From an uncultured Acetatifactor sp. (GTDB lineage: Bacteria; Bacillota; Clostridia; Lachnospirales; Lachnospiraceae): a DNA stretch of 25,590 nt. The translations under genes and the position numbers were made by a program. This document shows, piece by piece, positions 1 to 8,110 of this stretch. Numbering within the stretch: position 1 is the stretch's first letter; each line of letters opens with the position of its first letter. The notes under the pieces were generated by a model that saw nothing but the letters and a program-made list of their open reading frames with translations, was not told the origin of the DNA and did not search any database. Location: contig CAJUCE010000047.1 in the NCBI GenBank assembly GCA_910584865.1, forward strand, positions 1-25,590, in the 5' to 3' direction.

Positions 1-190
1 CAAATACCTACACTTTGAAACGGGAAATTTTAACTTTTTCTAATAAAATTTCCAAAAAGCTTTCAAAACCGGACAAAAAGTTTACTCGGGTCTTTGACAG
101 CTCCATAACGCAAAAAGTATCTATAGGCCGCATAAAGCCTGTATTTTTTTGTCAAATTTTCTGTTGCAATATATAGCAATATATGGTGAT

Positions 191-209
191 ATATAGCGAG
201 ACGCTATAT
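191..209 (+). promoter_or_regulatory. Perfect hairpin just upstream of the transposase ribosome binding site
   Basis: ATATAGCG-AGA-CGCTATAT is an 8-bp perfect inverted repeat with a 3-base loop. It ends one base before the GGAGG that serves the ATG at 224. The preceding bases hold further ATATATAGC-like copies (about 167-197). A stem touching the Shine-Dalgarno sequence could limit transposase translation, as is known for several insertion sequences; here that is inference. Bases 1-190 hold no gene that I can support. Confidence 0.5.
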
Positions 210-223
210 GGAGGCAATACGAC

Positions 224-778
224 ATGAAAGTAACGACATCTAAATCTAAAAATTCTGAATCCTTTTATATAACCCATTCCTACATAAACAGCAATGGCAG
301 GAGCACTTCCAAAAGAATCAGGAAACTCGGCACCCTCAAGGAACTTACCGAAACGCTCGGCACTGACAGGGACGGCGTGATGGAGTGGGCGAGGGAGCAG
401 GCCAGACTGGAAACAGAAAACTATAAAAGAGAAAAAGAGGCAAAGACGGTCCTTGTGCCTTTCCACGCTGACAGACAGCTGGATTATGGCTGCCAGAAAC
501 TTTATAAAGGCGGATACCTTTTCCTCTAATCCGTCTATTACGGACTCGGACTCGACCGCGTCTGCCGGAAGATCAGGGACCGGCATAAGTTCCAGTATGA
601 CCTGAATGCCATACTGTCGGATCTGATCTATACCAGGATACTGGAGCCGGGAAGCAAACGCGCCTCCTACAGGGCAGCAATGGACTATCTTGAAAAGCCT
701 TCCTATGAGGAGCATGATGTCTACCGCGCTCTGGACGTGCTTGCCTCCGAGTGCGACTTCATACAGTCGGAAGCCTAT
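224..778 (+). pseudogene. IS1634-type transposase, 5' fragment with a nonsense codon
   Basis: The frame from ATG 224 (MKVTTSKSKNSESFYITHSY...) matches my recollection of the N-terminus of the large IS1634/IS4-related transposases of Clostridia, which run to roughly 550-600 residues. It is interrupted at 527-529 by TAA. The same frame then continues without a shift (SVYYGLGLDRVCRKI..., ILEPGSKR, KPSYEEHDVYRALDVL). The family usually has Gln at the stop, so CAA to TAA is the likely change. Homology stops near 778 after IQSEAY, well before the catalytic domain, and the sequence passes into an unrelated frame. The gene has a GGAGG site. It is dead as a transposase and marks an old insertion at the edge of the island. 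The downstream inverted repeat of the IS is not visible here. Confidence 0.82.
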
Positions 779-1053
779 TCCACATCCTCGCCGAACGGCA
801 TAGATATGGGAACTATCTGTGCATCCCCAACCATGATGTGGGGTGTGAGCTCTCCGATTTCTCCGATATCTTCTGGAATGAAGAAAGGATCGGCTCCCTG
901 ATGCGGAAGATGGATGCGGTGACTGTCGCCACCGGCCTGGTCCATCTTCCTGCCCTGCTGGCACGCAGGAGGGGATATGAACTCCTTATATTGGCTGTGG
1001 ATTCCATGACGGGATCCACAGCCAGTTATATTTCAGGTGAAAATCCATGCTGA
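778..1053 (+). pseudogene. Possible C-terminal fragment of a DUF6618-like mobile-element protein
   Basis: In the frame beginning at 778 the translation is FHILAERHRYGNYLCIPNHD, then VGCELSDFSDIFWNEER and a stretch ending MDAVTVATGLVHLP. This resembles, from memory, small proteins of about 90-100 residues carried by integrative conjugative elements of Clostridia (DUF6618; motif YGNY-CIPN and a following FWN-ER). No start codon belongs to it. The N-terminal half is missing and the 5' junction is exactly where the transposase homology ends. The frame stays open to a TGA at 1051-1053, but the last 25 or so codons do not look like the family. The assignment rests on motif memory only and could be wrong. 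Confidence 0.42.
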
Positions 1054-1055
1054 CA

Positions 1056-1104
1056 GCAGTGCGCCGCATTTTCGGCAGGATCATACATTCACAGGCGGCA
1101 CTGC
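1056..1104. other. Imperfect inverted repeat across the end of the gene array
   Basis: GCAGTGCGCCGC at 1056-1067 pairs with GCGGCACTGC at 1095-1104, apart from a two-base bulge, across a 27-base loop. The right arm lies inside the last codons of the minus-strand gene that ends at 1081. It could be a transcription end signal for the array or a scar of the junction with the transposase debris. No clear T-run follows, so a classical intrinsic terminator is not supported. Confidence 0.3.
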
Positions 1105-2088
1105 GCAGTCAATTGGATAAAGGTTGGAAAAATAATTCGCGGTTTGCGTCTCCCTCAATTTGCAGACAAAAGCACGCAAAAGAGCCGCTTTCTGCCTTTT
1201 TATGAATTTTTTATCGGAAACATCGTCCGGCTCCTCCTGTACGGGAAGCAGAGCGCAGGCCCGCAGCGTTTTTTCCAGTTCCAATTGCTCATAATCCGTA
1301 TTCGCAAGCTTCTCACAGATGACCTGACACTGCTGCTTCAGTTTTTTTGTTTTATGCTCTGTATGTAGGAATGCCTGATTGTCAAACTCACAGAACAGGT
1401 AGAGAAATTCCATCCATATTCTCTGCCATTCCGTCTGATAAGAGGAATGATGATGGGCAATCACCTCTCCGAGCACCTTTTTGTCAAGAAGACGGATTGC
1501 CGAATCCCAGTCCATTCGGACAGCGGCCCTGACTGCATCCGGAGACAGATTGTACATGCGGTTTGTGGTCATCCCCAGCAGATAAGCGCACATGGTATCC
1601 ATCGGCTTCCATCCAACGCGGTAAAGAAGTTCCATGCTGCTTTCATGGGACGCCTGTAGGAACCGTTCCCGCATATCCGTAAATCCCAAAAGCGTCTGGT
1701 ATTTCCCATTGGAATTGACATAATGGTTATATTTTTCCGCCCAGAATATCCTGACAGTGGGGCTTAATTCAAACAGCAGGCTCCTCCAGTCGTTCTGTTT
1801 CTCGCTCCCCTCGTCAAGGCTCTGTCTTTCTTCTGTCTCAAATTTGCGGGGGACACAATACTTTGGCATGACCTGCTCCATTTGTGAAAGGATATCTTCG
1901 GTATTCTCCCCCTGTTCCAATATTGTTAAAAGATCGTTCGGAATCCATCCCTGCAGGTTTGGATCACGGAATGCCCTGCGGACCTTTTCAAGCTGCTCCT
2001 TTTTCTCCTGCATTTTTGCAAATCCCCCTGTCATCCATTCCTTTCCGTATTTTTCGTCAGGCCGTGGTAGTATCGCATAAATCGGCAT
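1081..2088 (-). CDS. C-terminal segment of the split gene, or a separate overlapping gene
   Basis: Open frame of 335 codons. As annotated from ATG 2088 it overlaps the previous frame by 58 bases. The first residues up to about PRPDE read as an out-of-frame shadow of the previous segment, and good coding starts near KYGKEWMTGG. It is rich in Trp, Met and paired charged residues and looks alpha-helical and cytosolic. There is no recognised domain. A GAGG sits 4 bases before ATG 2088, so independent translation is possible but poor. It is the last gene of the array. Confidence 0.6.
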   Translation of the reverse strand: MPIYAILPRPDEKYGKEWMTGGFAKMQEKKEQLEKVRRAFRDPNLQGWIPNDLLTILEQGENTEDILSQMEQVMPKYCVPRKFETEERQSLDEGSEKQNDWRSLLFELSPTVRIFWAEKYNHYVNSNGKYQTLLGFTDMRERFLQASHESSMELLYRVGWKPMDTMCAYLLGMTTNRMYNLSPDAVRAAVRMDWDSAIRLLDKKVLGEVIAHHHSSYQTEWQRIWMEFLYLFCEFDNQAFLHTEHKTKKLKQQCQVICEKLANTDYEQLELEKTLRACALLPVQEEPDDVSDKKFIKRQKAALLRAFVCKLRETQTANYFSNLYPIDCAVPPVNV

Positions 2089-2794
2089 ACTTCCTCATAG
2101 GTCTCCCGGATTGCGTCCTGGCGTTTTTGTATATCCGAAATCTCCTTTGTCACCAGAAAGAGTTGCGCATTGCGGTACATCACCGCCATGGCGTCTCTGG
2201 GGTCATTGCAGGCATTCGGAAATTCCCTCAGACGGTTTTCCATATAATCGGAATTGTGTCTCACGCATTCTTCAAGGTGCGCATATCCTTCCGTTTCCTT
2301 TCCAGTCAGCAGATCCCATACGCCAAACAGATAGCTGTCCGCTTTCCAGGGATCTGGCTTTCCCTCCGTATCCATATTCCACATAGGCCGGTCGGTTCTC
2401 GGATCGTTTGGGCCTTTCTCTGTGGCTTTCAGGTAATCCTGGCGCTCTTTTGCAAAGTAGGTTTCCAGACTGTCAATCTTCTGCCACCCCGGCAGCACGC
2501 CGTCGGCCAGGAAAGTCAGGATATCATCAAATTTTCCGTTGATGCTCTCTACCATGGCGGCATCCACAGCTACCGTACCATACTGAATCACGCCCCACCC
2601 ATTGCGCATCTTTTGAAAATATTCCCCTTGGCCGATGTGCCCCGGCAGGCCTAAAATTCCGTACTGTATGGCGTATATGGGACAGAGATAACAGTTCATG
2701 GCCTCATATCCGCCGCCCCTGAAATAACCGATAAACTGAATCCGGAATACCAGGCCGTTCTTTTCCCGCACAAAGGTTTTGGGGCCTGCTTTTT
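2031..2794 (-). CDS. Middle segment of the split gene
   Basis: Open frame with protein-like content from about 2794 (FVREKNGLVFRIQFIGYF) to the TGA at 2031. Internal stretches such as FDDILTFLADGVLPGWQKID and VWDLLTGKETEGYAHLEE look genuinely coding. The frame upstream of 2794 (to 2882) is not protein-like, so translation probably does not start there. If this segment is made alone, the first usable ATG is at 2699 with only a weak GAGG nearby. The last seven residues before the stop are probably out of frame. Confidence 0.5.
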
Positions 2795-3346
2795 CATGCC
2801 GTATTCCTTTGCGACAGGAGCGATCTTTGCTTGCAGGTTCTCCTTTAAGCGCAGTTTCAGTTCTTCCCCACATTCTTTCCACTGTTCGGTTGTCCTCGCG
2901 TTTTTATAGCCGAAAACTTTCACTGGTTTCTGGCCGGGCGGCATCCCCAGCAGGCTTTTCCAGTCAAAAGAAATGGATTCCGTCGGATGTTTCTCCAGAT
3001 ATTCCTCCCAGGCACGCCTGGCAGGCGCCGTTTTCCTGTGGTAGGCTTCCATGGCTTTCTGCCTGTCGCGAATCTCCTCCTCCCGTGCTTTTTCCTCATA
3101 ATAACCGGACGTCTCCACCGGGCGCCCCTGGGCATGGAAATAATAGGCAACACCGCCCTGAGTCTTTGTCATCCAGTAATAGTTTGCACTCCATAAAGCA
3201 GGCATGATCCGCCCTCTGTCTCCACGGGTCAGGTTCTCTTCCAGCTTAAGCCTGTTGCTGTTCCACCATTTTTCCCACTCCACCGGCTCTACTTCCCCCG
3301 CCACAATGCGCAAAAACATCCGTTTCATCTCTTCCTGAAATCCCAT
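2696..3346 (-). CDS. N-terminal segment of the split gene
   Basis: Unrecognised open frame of 216 codons from ATG 3346. A longer frame reaches 3439, but its first 31 codons look non-coding and have no ribosome site, whereas GGGAGG precedes 3346. Coding quality is good to about codon 184 (AKEYGMKK). The remaining residues to the stop at 2696 (rich in Ser and Gly) look like out-of-frame reading, which places the break at the A5 run 2790-2794. See the whole-gene entry. Confidence 0.55.
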   Translation of the reverse strand: MGFQEEMKRMFLRIVAGEVEPVEWEKWWNSNRLKLEENLTRGDRGRIMPALWSANYYWMTKTQGGVAYYFHAQGRPVETSGYYEEKAREEEIRDRQKAMEAYHRKTAPARRAWEEYLEKHPTESISFDWKSLLGMPPGQKPVKVFGYKNARTTEQWKECGEELKLRLKENLQAKIAPVAKEYGMKKQAPKPLCGKRTAWYSGFSLSVISGAADMRP

Positions 3347-3530
3347 CTTTATTCTCCCTCCCCTTTTCTTTCCGCCACCGCATACTGAAAGCCTGCGCTC
3401 ATGCCACATGTTCAGGCAGGCAGAATCTCTGTTCTTCATTCATCTCTGTTGTCCAGCCCCGATTTTACATACAGCCTAAAAATTTATCTAACATTTTGCG
3501 TTTTACTGTCGTCATAAAAACCGCCCTGTT

Positions 3531-4970
3531 TCAACTATCAAATAATGATTCCAGCCGTTCCTGGACCGACTCATCCTTTGTCACGAACCAAAAGGTACAT
3601 TCTTCGCTGTCATACAGCCCAACAGCCTGTCCTTCCATAATCTGATAAAGTATCCGGGTATTGCCTGCGGCTATCCTGTCTGTAATGCCTGCAATTGGGG
3701 ACAGGTACGGATGCAGCTTCTCTCCTTCCAGAAGCATTGCCGGTTCAAAATCCGGGAACTCCCAAAGAATCAGATCCAGCGCCTCATCACAGGCCAGCGC
3801 CCACAGAAATTCTGCCGCAAGGAAACCGTCTAAAATACCATATGCGTTCCATTGGGAAACGCCATCATTGGCACGGCGGTACAGAAACGGACTGTTAAGT
3901 TCTGCCGCCCAGTGATACACTGCCTGGTTTTCTTCCAGAAAGTTCAGCTTTCCGTCCTTTGTCTGCTTCAGGCCGGAAAGAGGACGAACCACATTATAAC
4001 TGCGATAAAACTTACTTGGCAGAAAGCGGTAAAACTCTGTCATCGGCAGCGGAAGCGGATTTCCCAGACGGACTTCTGCCCGGCCGATGCTTTCCTCCTT
4101 CGCTCCTCTGCCCTCAATTCCGGCAAATTCACAGAGGAACTGTAATACCGGGGCAATGGATTCCAGCTCCCGTTCCTGGGGCGGTTCGGGCGGAGCCGAA
4201 TTGAAGATGGGATGCCCGTCCTGGCTTTTTATCCAGACATATTTGAAGCCCATCCGCTTCATGAGCTGCTCCAGTTCTTTGTCGGTCTTACCGCCAAAAT
4301 AGGCCGTTTTTGAATAGAGAATGTATCCGCATAAAAGCTGGAATGGCTCTTCCATAAAGTTTACATTAAAATTTATTCTGACACTGGAAAGCTGTTCTAA
4401 GGGGATATGATAAAAAGCATTCAGGGGAAGTTCCTTCAGTCTTTTCCAATACTCTGCCGTCTTATCCCGGTTGACGGCTATAACGCTGGGCTGGGCCTGG
4501 GTCTGCTGGTATCCCAGCCACTCCACAATCCATCTGGAAAGGTTTGACTGATTACACGGCACTTCATGGCCCGCCAGATGCTTTTCTTCCTTACGTGTTT
4601 CCGGCGATATATAGAGGCCCCACATTTGGGGATCTTCCAGATTGTCGTTGCTCATAATATCCTTGCTTTTATGATACCGGCTTACTTCCAATCCATAACC
4701 GTACCTTTCATGCCGACAGAAGGGCAGAATCGTAATGACTGTATCCGTCCAGCAGATACGTTTATAAATTTTCAGTTCCTCAAAAGGAATCAGATTTCCC
4801 TTTCCCGAAAAGGCTGGGTCATCGGGATGAAAGGTCAGATATAATTCCTTAAGAGCCTGGGGCAGAGCAAATCCCAGCTCTCTCTCCTTGTCTGCAATGT
4901 CCTCCAATGTCACAGAACTTTTCATGTTGCTGCCAAAAGACTTTATCTTACACAGTTCCTTCAGTATCAC
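3531..4970 (-). CDS. SMI1/KNR4 (SUKH) family protein, two tandem domains
   Basis: A 479-residue cytosolic protein. The N-terminal SUKH signature is DIADKERELGFALPQALKEL followed by YLTF (about residues 23-47): an acidic helix, Gly, hydrophobic-Pro, then Leu-Tyr. A second copy starts near residue 300 (IGRAEVRLGNPLPLPMTEFY). SUKH proteins are known as immunity proteins that bind and neutralise polymorphic toxins, and a toxin target cannot be read from the sequence. The start is GTG at 4970, supported by GGAGG 9 bases upstream; the next gene's homologous start (MILEELKKIKSFG) agrees. The first 65 residues are strikingly like those of the 5017-6402 product, but the rest diverges, so the two are tandem duplicates. 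Bases 3347-3530, between this gene and the next, hold no gene that I can support. Confidence 0.85.
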   Translation of the reverse strand: MILKELCKIKSFGSNMKSSVTLEDIADKERELGFALPQALKELYLTFHPDDPAFSGKGNLIPFEELKIYKRICWTDTVITILPFCRHERYGYGLEVSRYHKSKDIMSNDNLEDPQMWGLYISPETRKEEKHLAGHEVPCNQSNLSRWIVEWLGYQQTQAQPSVIAVNRDKTAEYWKRLKELPLNAFYHIPLEQLSSVRINFNVNFMEEPFQLLCGYILYSKTAYFGGKTDKELEQLMKRMGFKYVWIKSQDGHPIFNSAPPEPPQERELESIAPVLQFLCEFAGIEGRGAKEESIGRAEVRLGNPLPLPMTEFYRFLPSKFYRSYNVVRPLSGLKQTKDGKLNFLEENQAVYHWAAELNSPFLYRRANDGVSQWNAYGILDGFLAAEFLWALACDEALDLILWEFPDFEPAMLLEGEKLHPYLSPIAGITDRIAAGNTRILYQIMEGQAVGLYDSEECTFWFVTKDESVQERLESLFDS

Positions 4971-5016
4971 AGTAATATACCTCCATCTCTCCTAAAGCAT
5001 ATTTTAAAATCATTTC

Positions 5017-6402
5017 TTATGTCAGCCAGCTCAATCCCATCTTTGTTTCTTCTTCCAGATTCTTCAATGGCTCTTCTCCGTGAGCAGCTACATACAGCGT
5101 TTTCAACCGCTTATCGTAGACAGCGATTATGTTATTTTCAGGAGAGTGATACAGCTGCTGCATATTTTCCATTGTCAGTTTCTGAAAACAAGGTATTAGA
5201 TTTTTTCCCAATGCTCCTTTTGCACTTAACGATTGCTTCGTACATTGAGGGATTTCTGCCAGAACAATTCCCAGGTCTTCTCTGTTCATGATGTTCCAGA
5301 ATAATTGAGTTACAACAAACCCATCTATCACACCATATTCGCTCCACGAACCATCCATTTCCGAACGATAAACGATTGGCGACAGATGCTCAAACGCATA
5401 ATCAAACACGCCCTGACTGCCTGATAAGAACCGTATTTTTCCGTCTTCATTTTTAAGACATTCCGGTAAAACAAAACAATTAGGGGCATCCAGATATTTC
5501 CTGGGAATGCAAAGGTATAATTTTTTCAGCGGTTCAGGAATGACAGCCCCAAGCCGTTGCCCCACCTCCGCAATTTCCTGCTCCAAAGATTGCGGATCGA
5601 TAACATTTATAAAATGATTCAGTGTTTCAATGGCCGGTTCTATATCTAAAAGAGCTCTCTTCCTGATCGGTTTCTGTGTGCCATGTGTTTTTTCAATCAA
5701 TTTCCCATCCAGTTTATACCACTGAAACCTGACATGGATATTCTCCATAAAGTCGGTGACCTGGCTGGAACTGTCTGCAGATACAAATACACACCGCAGT
5801 CCAAAATCAATGAACCCATAGAGATTCGAGTTTTTCGTTGAACAGGCCCTCCCTATATTGTTTTCCTCCTGTCCAATGGGCAGCATATTGAATATTTTAC
5901 ATACAGCCTCCTGGTCATTGTATGCAAGTTCTTTCGGATCAATCCTCCCAATACTGTTTTGGCTGAAAAGCTGCTGCGCACTGACCCAGCCCAGTATAGA
6001 ACAAGATAACCGATAGCCGGATCTGCATATAGATGCCTGTTTTTGTTTCTGGTTTTTCGGATTGTTGTAATATGTGTATGTATAAGGATCATAAATATCC
6101 TGGCCACTGGTTTCCTTCCTGAATCCAACTCCCCAGATTCCGTAAGTATAGAATGTAATTACTTCGACATTTTGAGAACCGACAAGATGGCGTTCGGTTC
6201 TTTCCAACTCACGCAACGGAATAAACCGGTTTTTTGCCGAAAAAACGGGATCATTTTCATGAAAGGTAAGGTAAAACTCCTGCAGGGCCTGGGGCAGGGT
6301 AAATCCCAATTCTCTCTCCTTGTCTGCAATATCCTCTGGCATCACACAACTTTCCCTGTCACTGCCAAAGGATTTGATTTTTTTCAATTCTTCTAATATC
6401 AT
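5017..6402 (-). CDS. SMI1/KNR4 (SUKH) family protein, two tandem domains
   Basis: A 461-residue cytosolic protein, paralogous to the 3531-4970 product. The N-terminal SUKH motif is DIADKERELGFTLPQALQEF, then YLTFHENDPVF. A second SUKH-like motif (IAEVGQRLGAVIPEPLKKLY) lies in the second half. The start is ATG 6402 (MILEELKKIKSFGSD), preceded by GGGAGG at 8 bases. A longer in-frame start at 6534 would run back through the previous gene and is rejected. The near-identity of the two N-termini and the divergence afterwards suggest duplication followed by change in the part that would face a toxin; that last step is inference. Role as for other SUKH proteins: probable toxin immunity. Confidence 0.85.
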   Translation of the reverse strand: MILEELKKIKSFGSDRESCVMPEDIADKERELGFTLPQALQEFYLTFHENDPVFSAKNRFIPLRELERTERHLVGSQNVEVITFYTYGIWGVGFRKETSGQDIYDPYTYTYYNNPKNQKQKQASICRSGYRLSCSILGWVSAQQLFSQNSIGRIDPKELAYNDQEAVCKIFNMLPIGQEENNIGRACSTKNSNLYGFIDFGLRCVFVSADSSSQVTDFMENIHVRFQWYKLDGKLIEKTHGTQKPIRKRALLDIEPAIETLNHFINVIDPQSLEQEIAEVGQRLGAVIPEPLKKLYLCIPRKYLDAPNCFVLPECLKNEDGKIRFLSGSQGVFDYAFEHLSPIVYRSEMDGSWSEYGVIDGFVVTQLFWNIMNREDLGIVLAEIPQCTKQSLSAKGALGKNLIPCFQKLTMENMQQLYHSPENNIIAVYDKRLKTLYVAAHGEEPLKNLEEETKMGLSWLT

Positions 6403-6427
6403 GGAAATACCTCCCTGTTTTTGGGGT

Positions 6428-7099
6428 TCATACAAACTCCAGACCATTCCTGTTGCACAGCTCATAAAAATCGCCATTCCTGTTGTTTCTCTGCCACTCA
6501 AAATAGGTTTGATACAATCTCGCATAATACTCAAATTCTTCTACAAGCTGTGGCTCTACGGACTTTTCTGAAAGGATTTTATTTGCCACACTTACAATAT
6601 TTTCAAATTCTTCTTCTGTAATGCCACAACTCTCCGGAAAATGGTGCTGCCCCCACCATAAGGAATCCAGCTGTTCTCTAAAATAAAGCTGAACTGTCTG
6701 CAAGTCACATTTTTCATGCATATATGCACGCTTCAAAATAGAATAAAAATCATGCTCAAGCATTGGATCATGTGGGTTATAACTGTTTCCAAAAATCTGA
6801 TATGCCCAACGCATCTGCGGCATTTGATCTTTCTCACATTCACGGCATAGATAGTTGTCAAGCAGCTTCGTTAATTGAAATGGCAGATGACGCCTGGGCA
6901 GGCTATCGCCCGGAAATTTCATCTCATCCAAGTATTCCCTGCAAAATTGGAACAAAATAGCATCTGTGTCCGCATCCGGCACATTCTCTTTAAAAGATTT
7001 GGTAAATGTGAACAGAAAGCTGTTTGCCTGCTTTTTCAATCCCTTTTTACGCAGATCCCAATATTTCTTTATCTCTGTGATAAACTGCTCATAATCCAT
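6428..7099 (-). CDS. Unknown alpha-helical protein
   Basis: A 223-residue protein with no signal peptide or membrane segment and no family I recognise. It begins MDYEQFITEIKKYWDLRKKG and ends with an aromatic-rich helix pattern (EFEYYARLYQTYFEWQRNN). The start at ATG 7099 is chosen because GAGGAG lies 8 bases upstream; the longer frame to 7192 has no such site and overlaps the small broken gene before it. Its start is one base after that gene's stop, and the SUKH gene at 5017-6402 begins 25 bases after its end, so it is probably co-transcribed. By context it may be an immunity protein of an undescribed family. Confidence 0.75.
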   Translation of the reverse strand: MDYEQFITEIKKYWDLRKKGLKKQANSFLFTFTKSFKENVPDADTDAILFQFCREYLDEMKFPGDSLPRRHLPFQLTKLLDNYLCRECEKDQMPQMRWAYQIFGNSYNPHDPMLEHDFYSILKRAYMHEKCDLQTVQLYFREQLDSLWWGQHHFPESCGITEEEFENIVSVANKILSEKSVEPQLVEEFEYYARLYQTYFEWQRNNRNGDFYELCNRNGLEFV

Positions 7100-7100
7100 G

Positions 7101-7308
7101 TTAAAACTCCTCTGGAAGATACTTTCCGAACAATTCTTTGATTGGGAATTCCGGAACCAGTTTCTTTTTCCTGTCATATTTTTCTGACGCATAATATGGA
7201 CGGAAAAGAAATCCTCTGCCTAACCCTGCACGAATCTCCGAATCTACACTTTCCTCAAAATCCTCTGCAACTCTCTCCCGCTGGCTTTTCTGGAATGATC
7301 AGCGGCAT
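7101..7308 (-). pseudogene. Small unknown gene (68 codons) with a one-base frameshift
   Basis: ATG 7308 has GGAG 9 bases upstream and reads MPLIIPEKPAGESCRGF before a stop. Dropping one base of the GGG run near 7278-7280 moves it into a frame that runs ERVAEDFEESVDSEIRAG, then a segment with FLFRPYYASEKYDRKKK, and ends FGKYLPEEF at the TAA 7103-7101. The stop is one base before the ATG of the next gene, the usual spacing of a coupled operon, which supports this being the true end. The protein is not recognised. It could also be the tail of a longer lost gene. Confidence 0.5.
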
Positions 7309-7330
7309 GACAAAGTTCTCCAATCTTTTA

Positions 7331-8011
7331 TTAAGAGTAATCCTGCTCCAGTTCTTCCTTTGTAGGGAATTTTGCTTCGTCTTCATCAAGAAAGTCACCA
7401 GTACAGGCAAAACGAAGAAAATCATTAAAGTCCTTACAGATATAAAGCTCTCGTGTTTCCATATATTTCCTTACTTCTGATCTGCTGGCCCAATCTACCC
7501 CGGCACCCATCATGTCATATACGCCCTCTTCATGTATTGTGACGATGCCGCCGCTTACCAAATCCAGATACACCAAATACCCATATACATTTCCGACCCT
7601 GATAAACCCTGCCTCCAAAAAGCAGGGGCAGTAATCCTGCGTTTTCTGTTCCTGCTGGAGATTCTTCAAAAATTCTGCCCCACTGTGTCCCTGCATATTG
7701 TGCCACTCAAACTCAACCGTTGGGCCAATGTCAAATTCAGGCCGGGGAATATAGCCATTTTTTTCCCGTGAAAAGGTTTTGCTCCATGAACACGCAAAGG
7801 AATCGCCACAAAAGGAAACAAGTACAGTAATATCCTTCGGTATTTCATAACTTAACAAAAATTCACGGTATGGCACTGGCAGCTTATATCCAAGCCCTTT
7901 CTCAATATCTGATAAATCTTTCTCTGTAAAGCCGGATTCTTTTAATGGCTCTTTCCATAACTGCGGTTCACGCTCTCTCAATATCTCTAAATACTTTTTT
8001 GCTGTTGTCAT
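7331..8011 (-). CDS. SMI1/KNR4 (SUKH) family protein, single domain
   Basis: A 226-residue cytosolic protein with one SUKH domain. The signature is LSDIEKGLGYKLPVPYREFL at about residues 33-52, followed by a hydrophobic-rich core (GNVYGYLVYLDLVSGGIVTI) and a C-terminal helix rich in Asp and Glu. The start is ATG 8011: an AGGAGG lies 5 bases upstream. The frame open to 8029 begins inside that ribosome site and is rejected. Probable immunity protein; the toxin partner is unknown. Unlike its two-domain neighbours it keeps the usual single-domain length. Confidence 0.87.
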   Translation of the reverse strand: MTTAKKYLEILREREPQLWKEPLKESGFTEKDLSDIEKGLGYKLPVPYREFLLSYEIPKDITVLVSFCGDSFACSWSKTFSREKNGYIPRPEFDIGPTVEFEWHNMQGHSGAEFLKNLQQEQKTQDYCPCFLEAGFIRVGNVYGYLVYLDLVSGGIVTIHEEGVYDMMGAGVDWASRSEVRKYMETRELYICKDFNDFLRFACTGDFLDEDEAKFPTKEELEQDYS

Positions 8012-8110
8012 AAAAGCCTCCTTTGACAAATCATGGTTCCTGTTCTGTTCTTTTTTCTCATAATCTGTTTCCTCACCGGCTCTCTTATTTTCTGTCCGGC
8101 CGGCCTTTTT

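Larger units (their letters stand above)
1081..3346 (-). pseudogene. Single unknown gene of about 755 codons split into three frames
   Basis: Three overlapping minus-strand frames follow one another and join cleanly if one A is added at each of two A5 runs, at 2790-2794 and 2050-2054. The rejoined length is 2268 bases, an exact multiple of three. Reading starts at ATG 3346 (MGFQEEMKRM), which has a GGGAGG site 9 bases upstream. It continues through GMKKAGPKTFVREK at the first repair and HGLTKKYGKEWMTGG at the second. I do not recognise the family. The protein is rich in Trp, Tyr and charged residues, with no signal peptide or membrane segment, and looks cytosolic. Being in an immunity array it may be an immunity protein, but nothing in its sequence shows that. 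The breaks could be mutations, assembly errors at homopolymers or, less likely, programmed frameshifts. Confidence 0.62.

Noticed and set aside
152..964. A 270-codon minus-strand frame at the left edge
   Set aside because: It lies antisense to the transposase fragment, which has a recognisable family match and a ribosome site. Its own residues are not family-like.
1884..2654. A 256-codon plus-strand frame
   Set aside because: Antisense shadow of the split gene; no ribosome site and atypical Ile/His/Pro-rich content.
2050..2794. Programmed -1 frameshifting at the two A5 runs
   Set aside because: The heptamers are G AAA AAG and G AAA AAT, not the efficient A AAA AAG type, and no strong stem or internal ribosome-like site was seen downstream. 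Mutation or homopolymer error is simpler.
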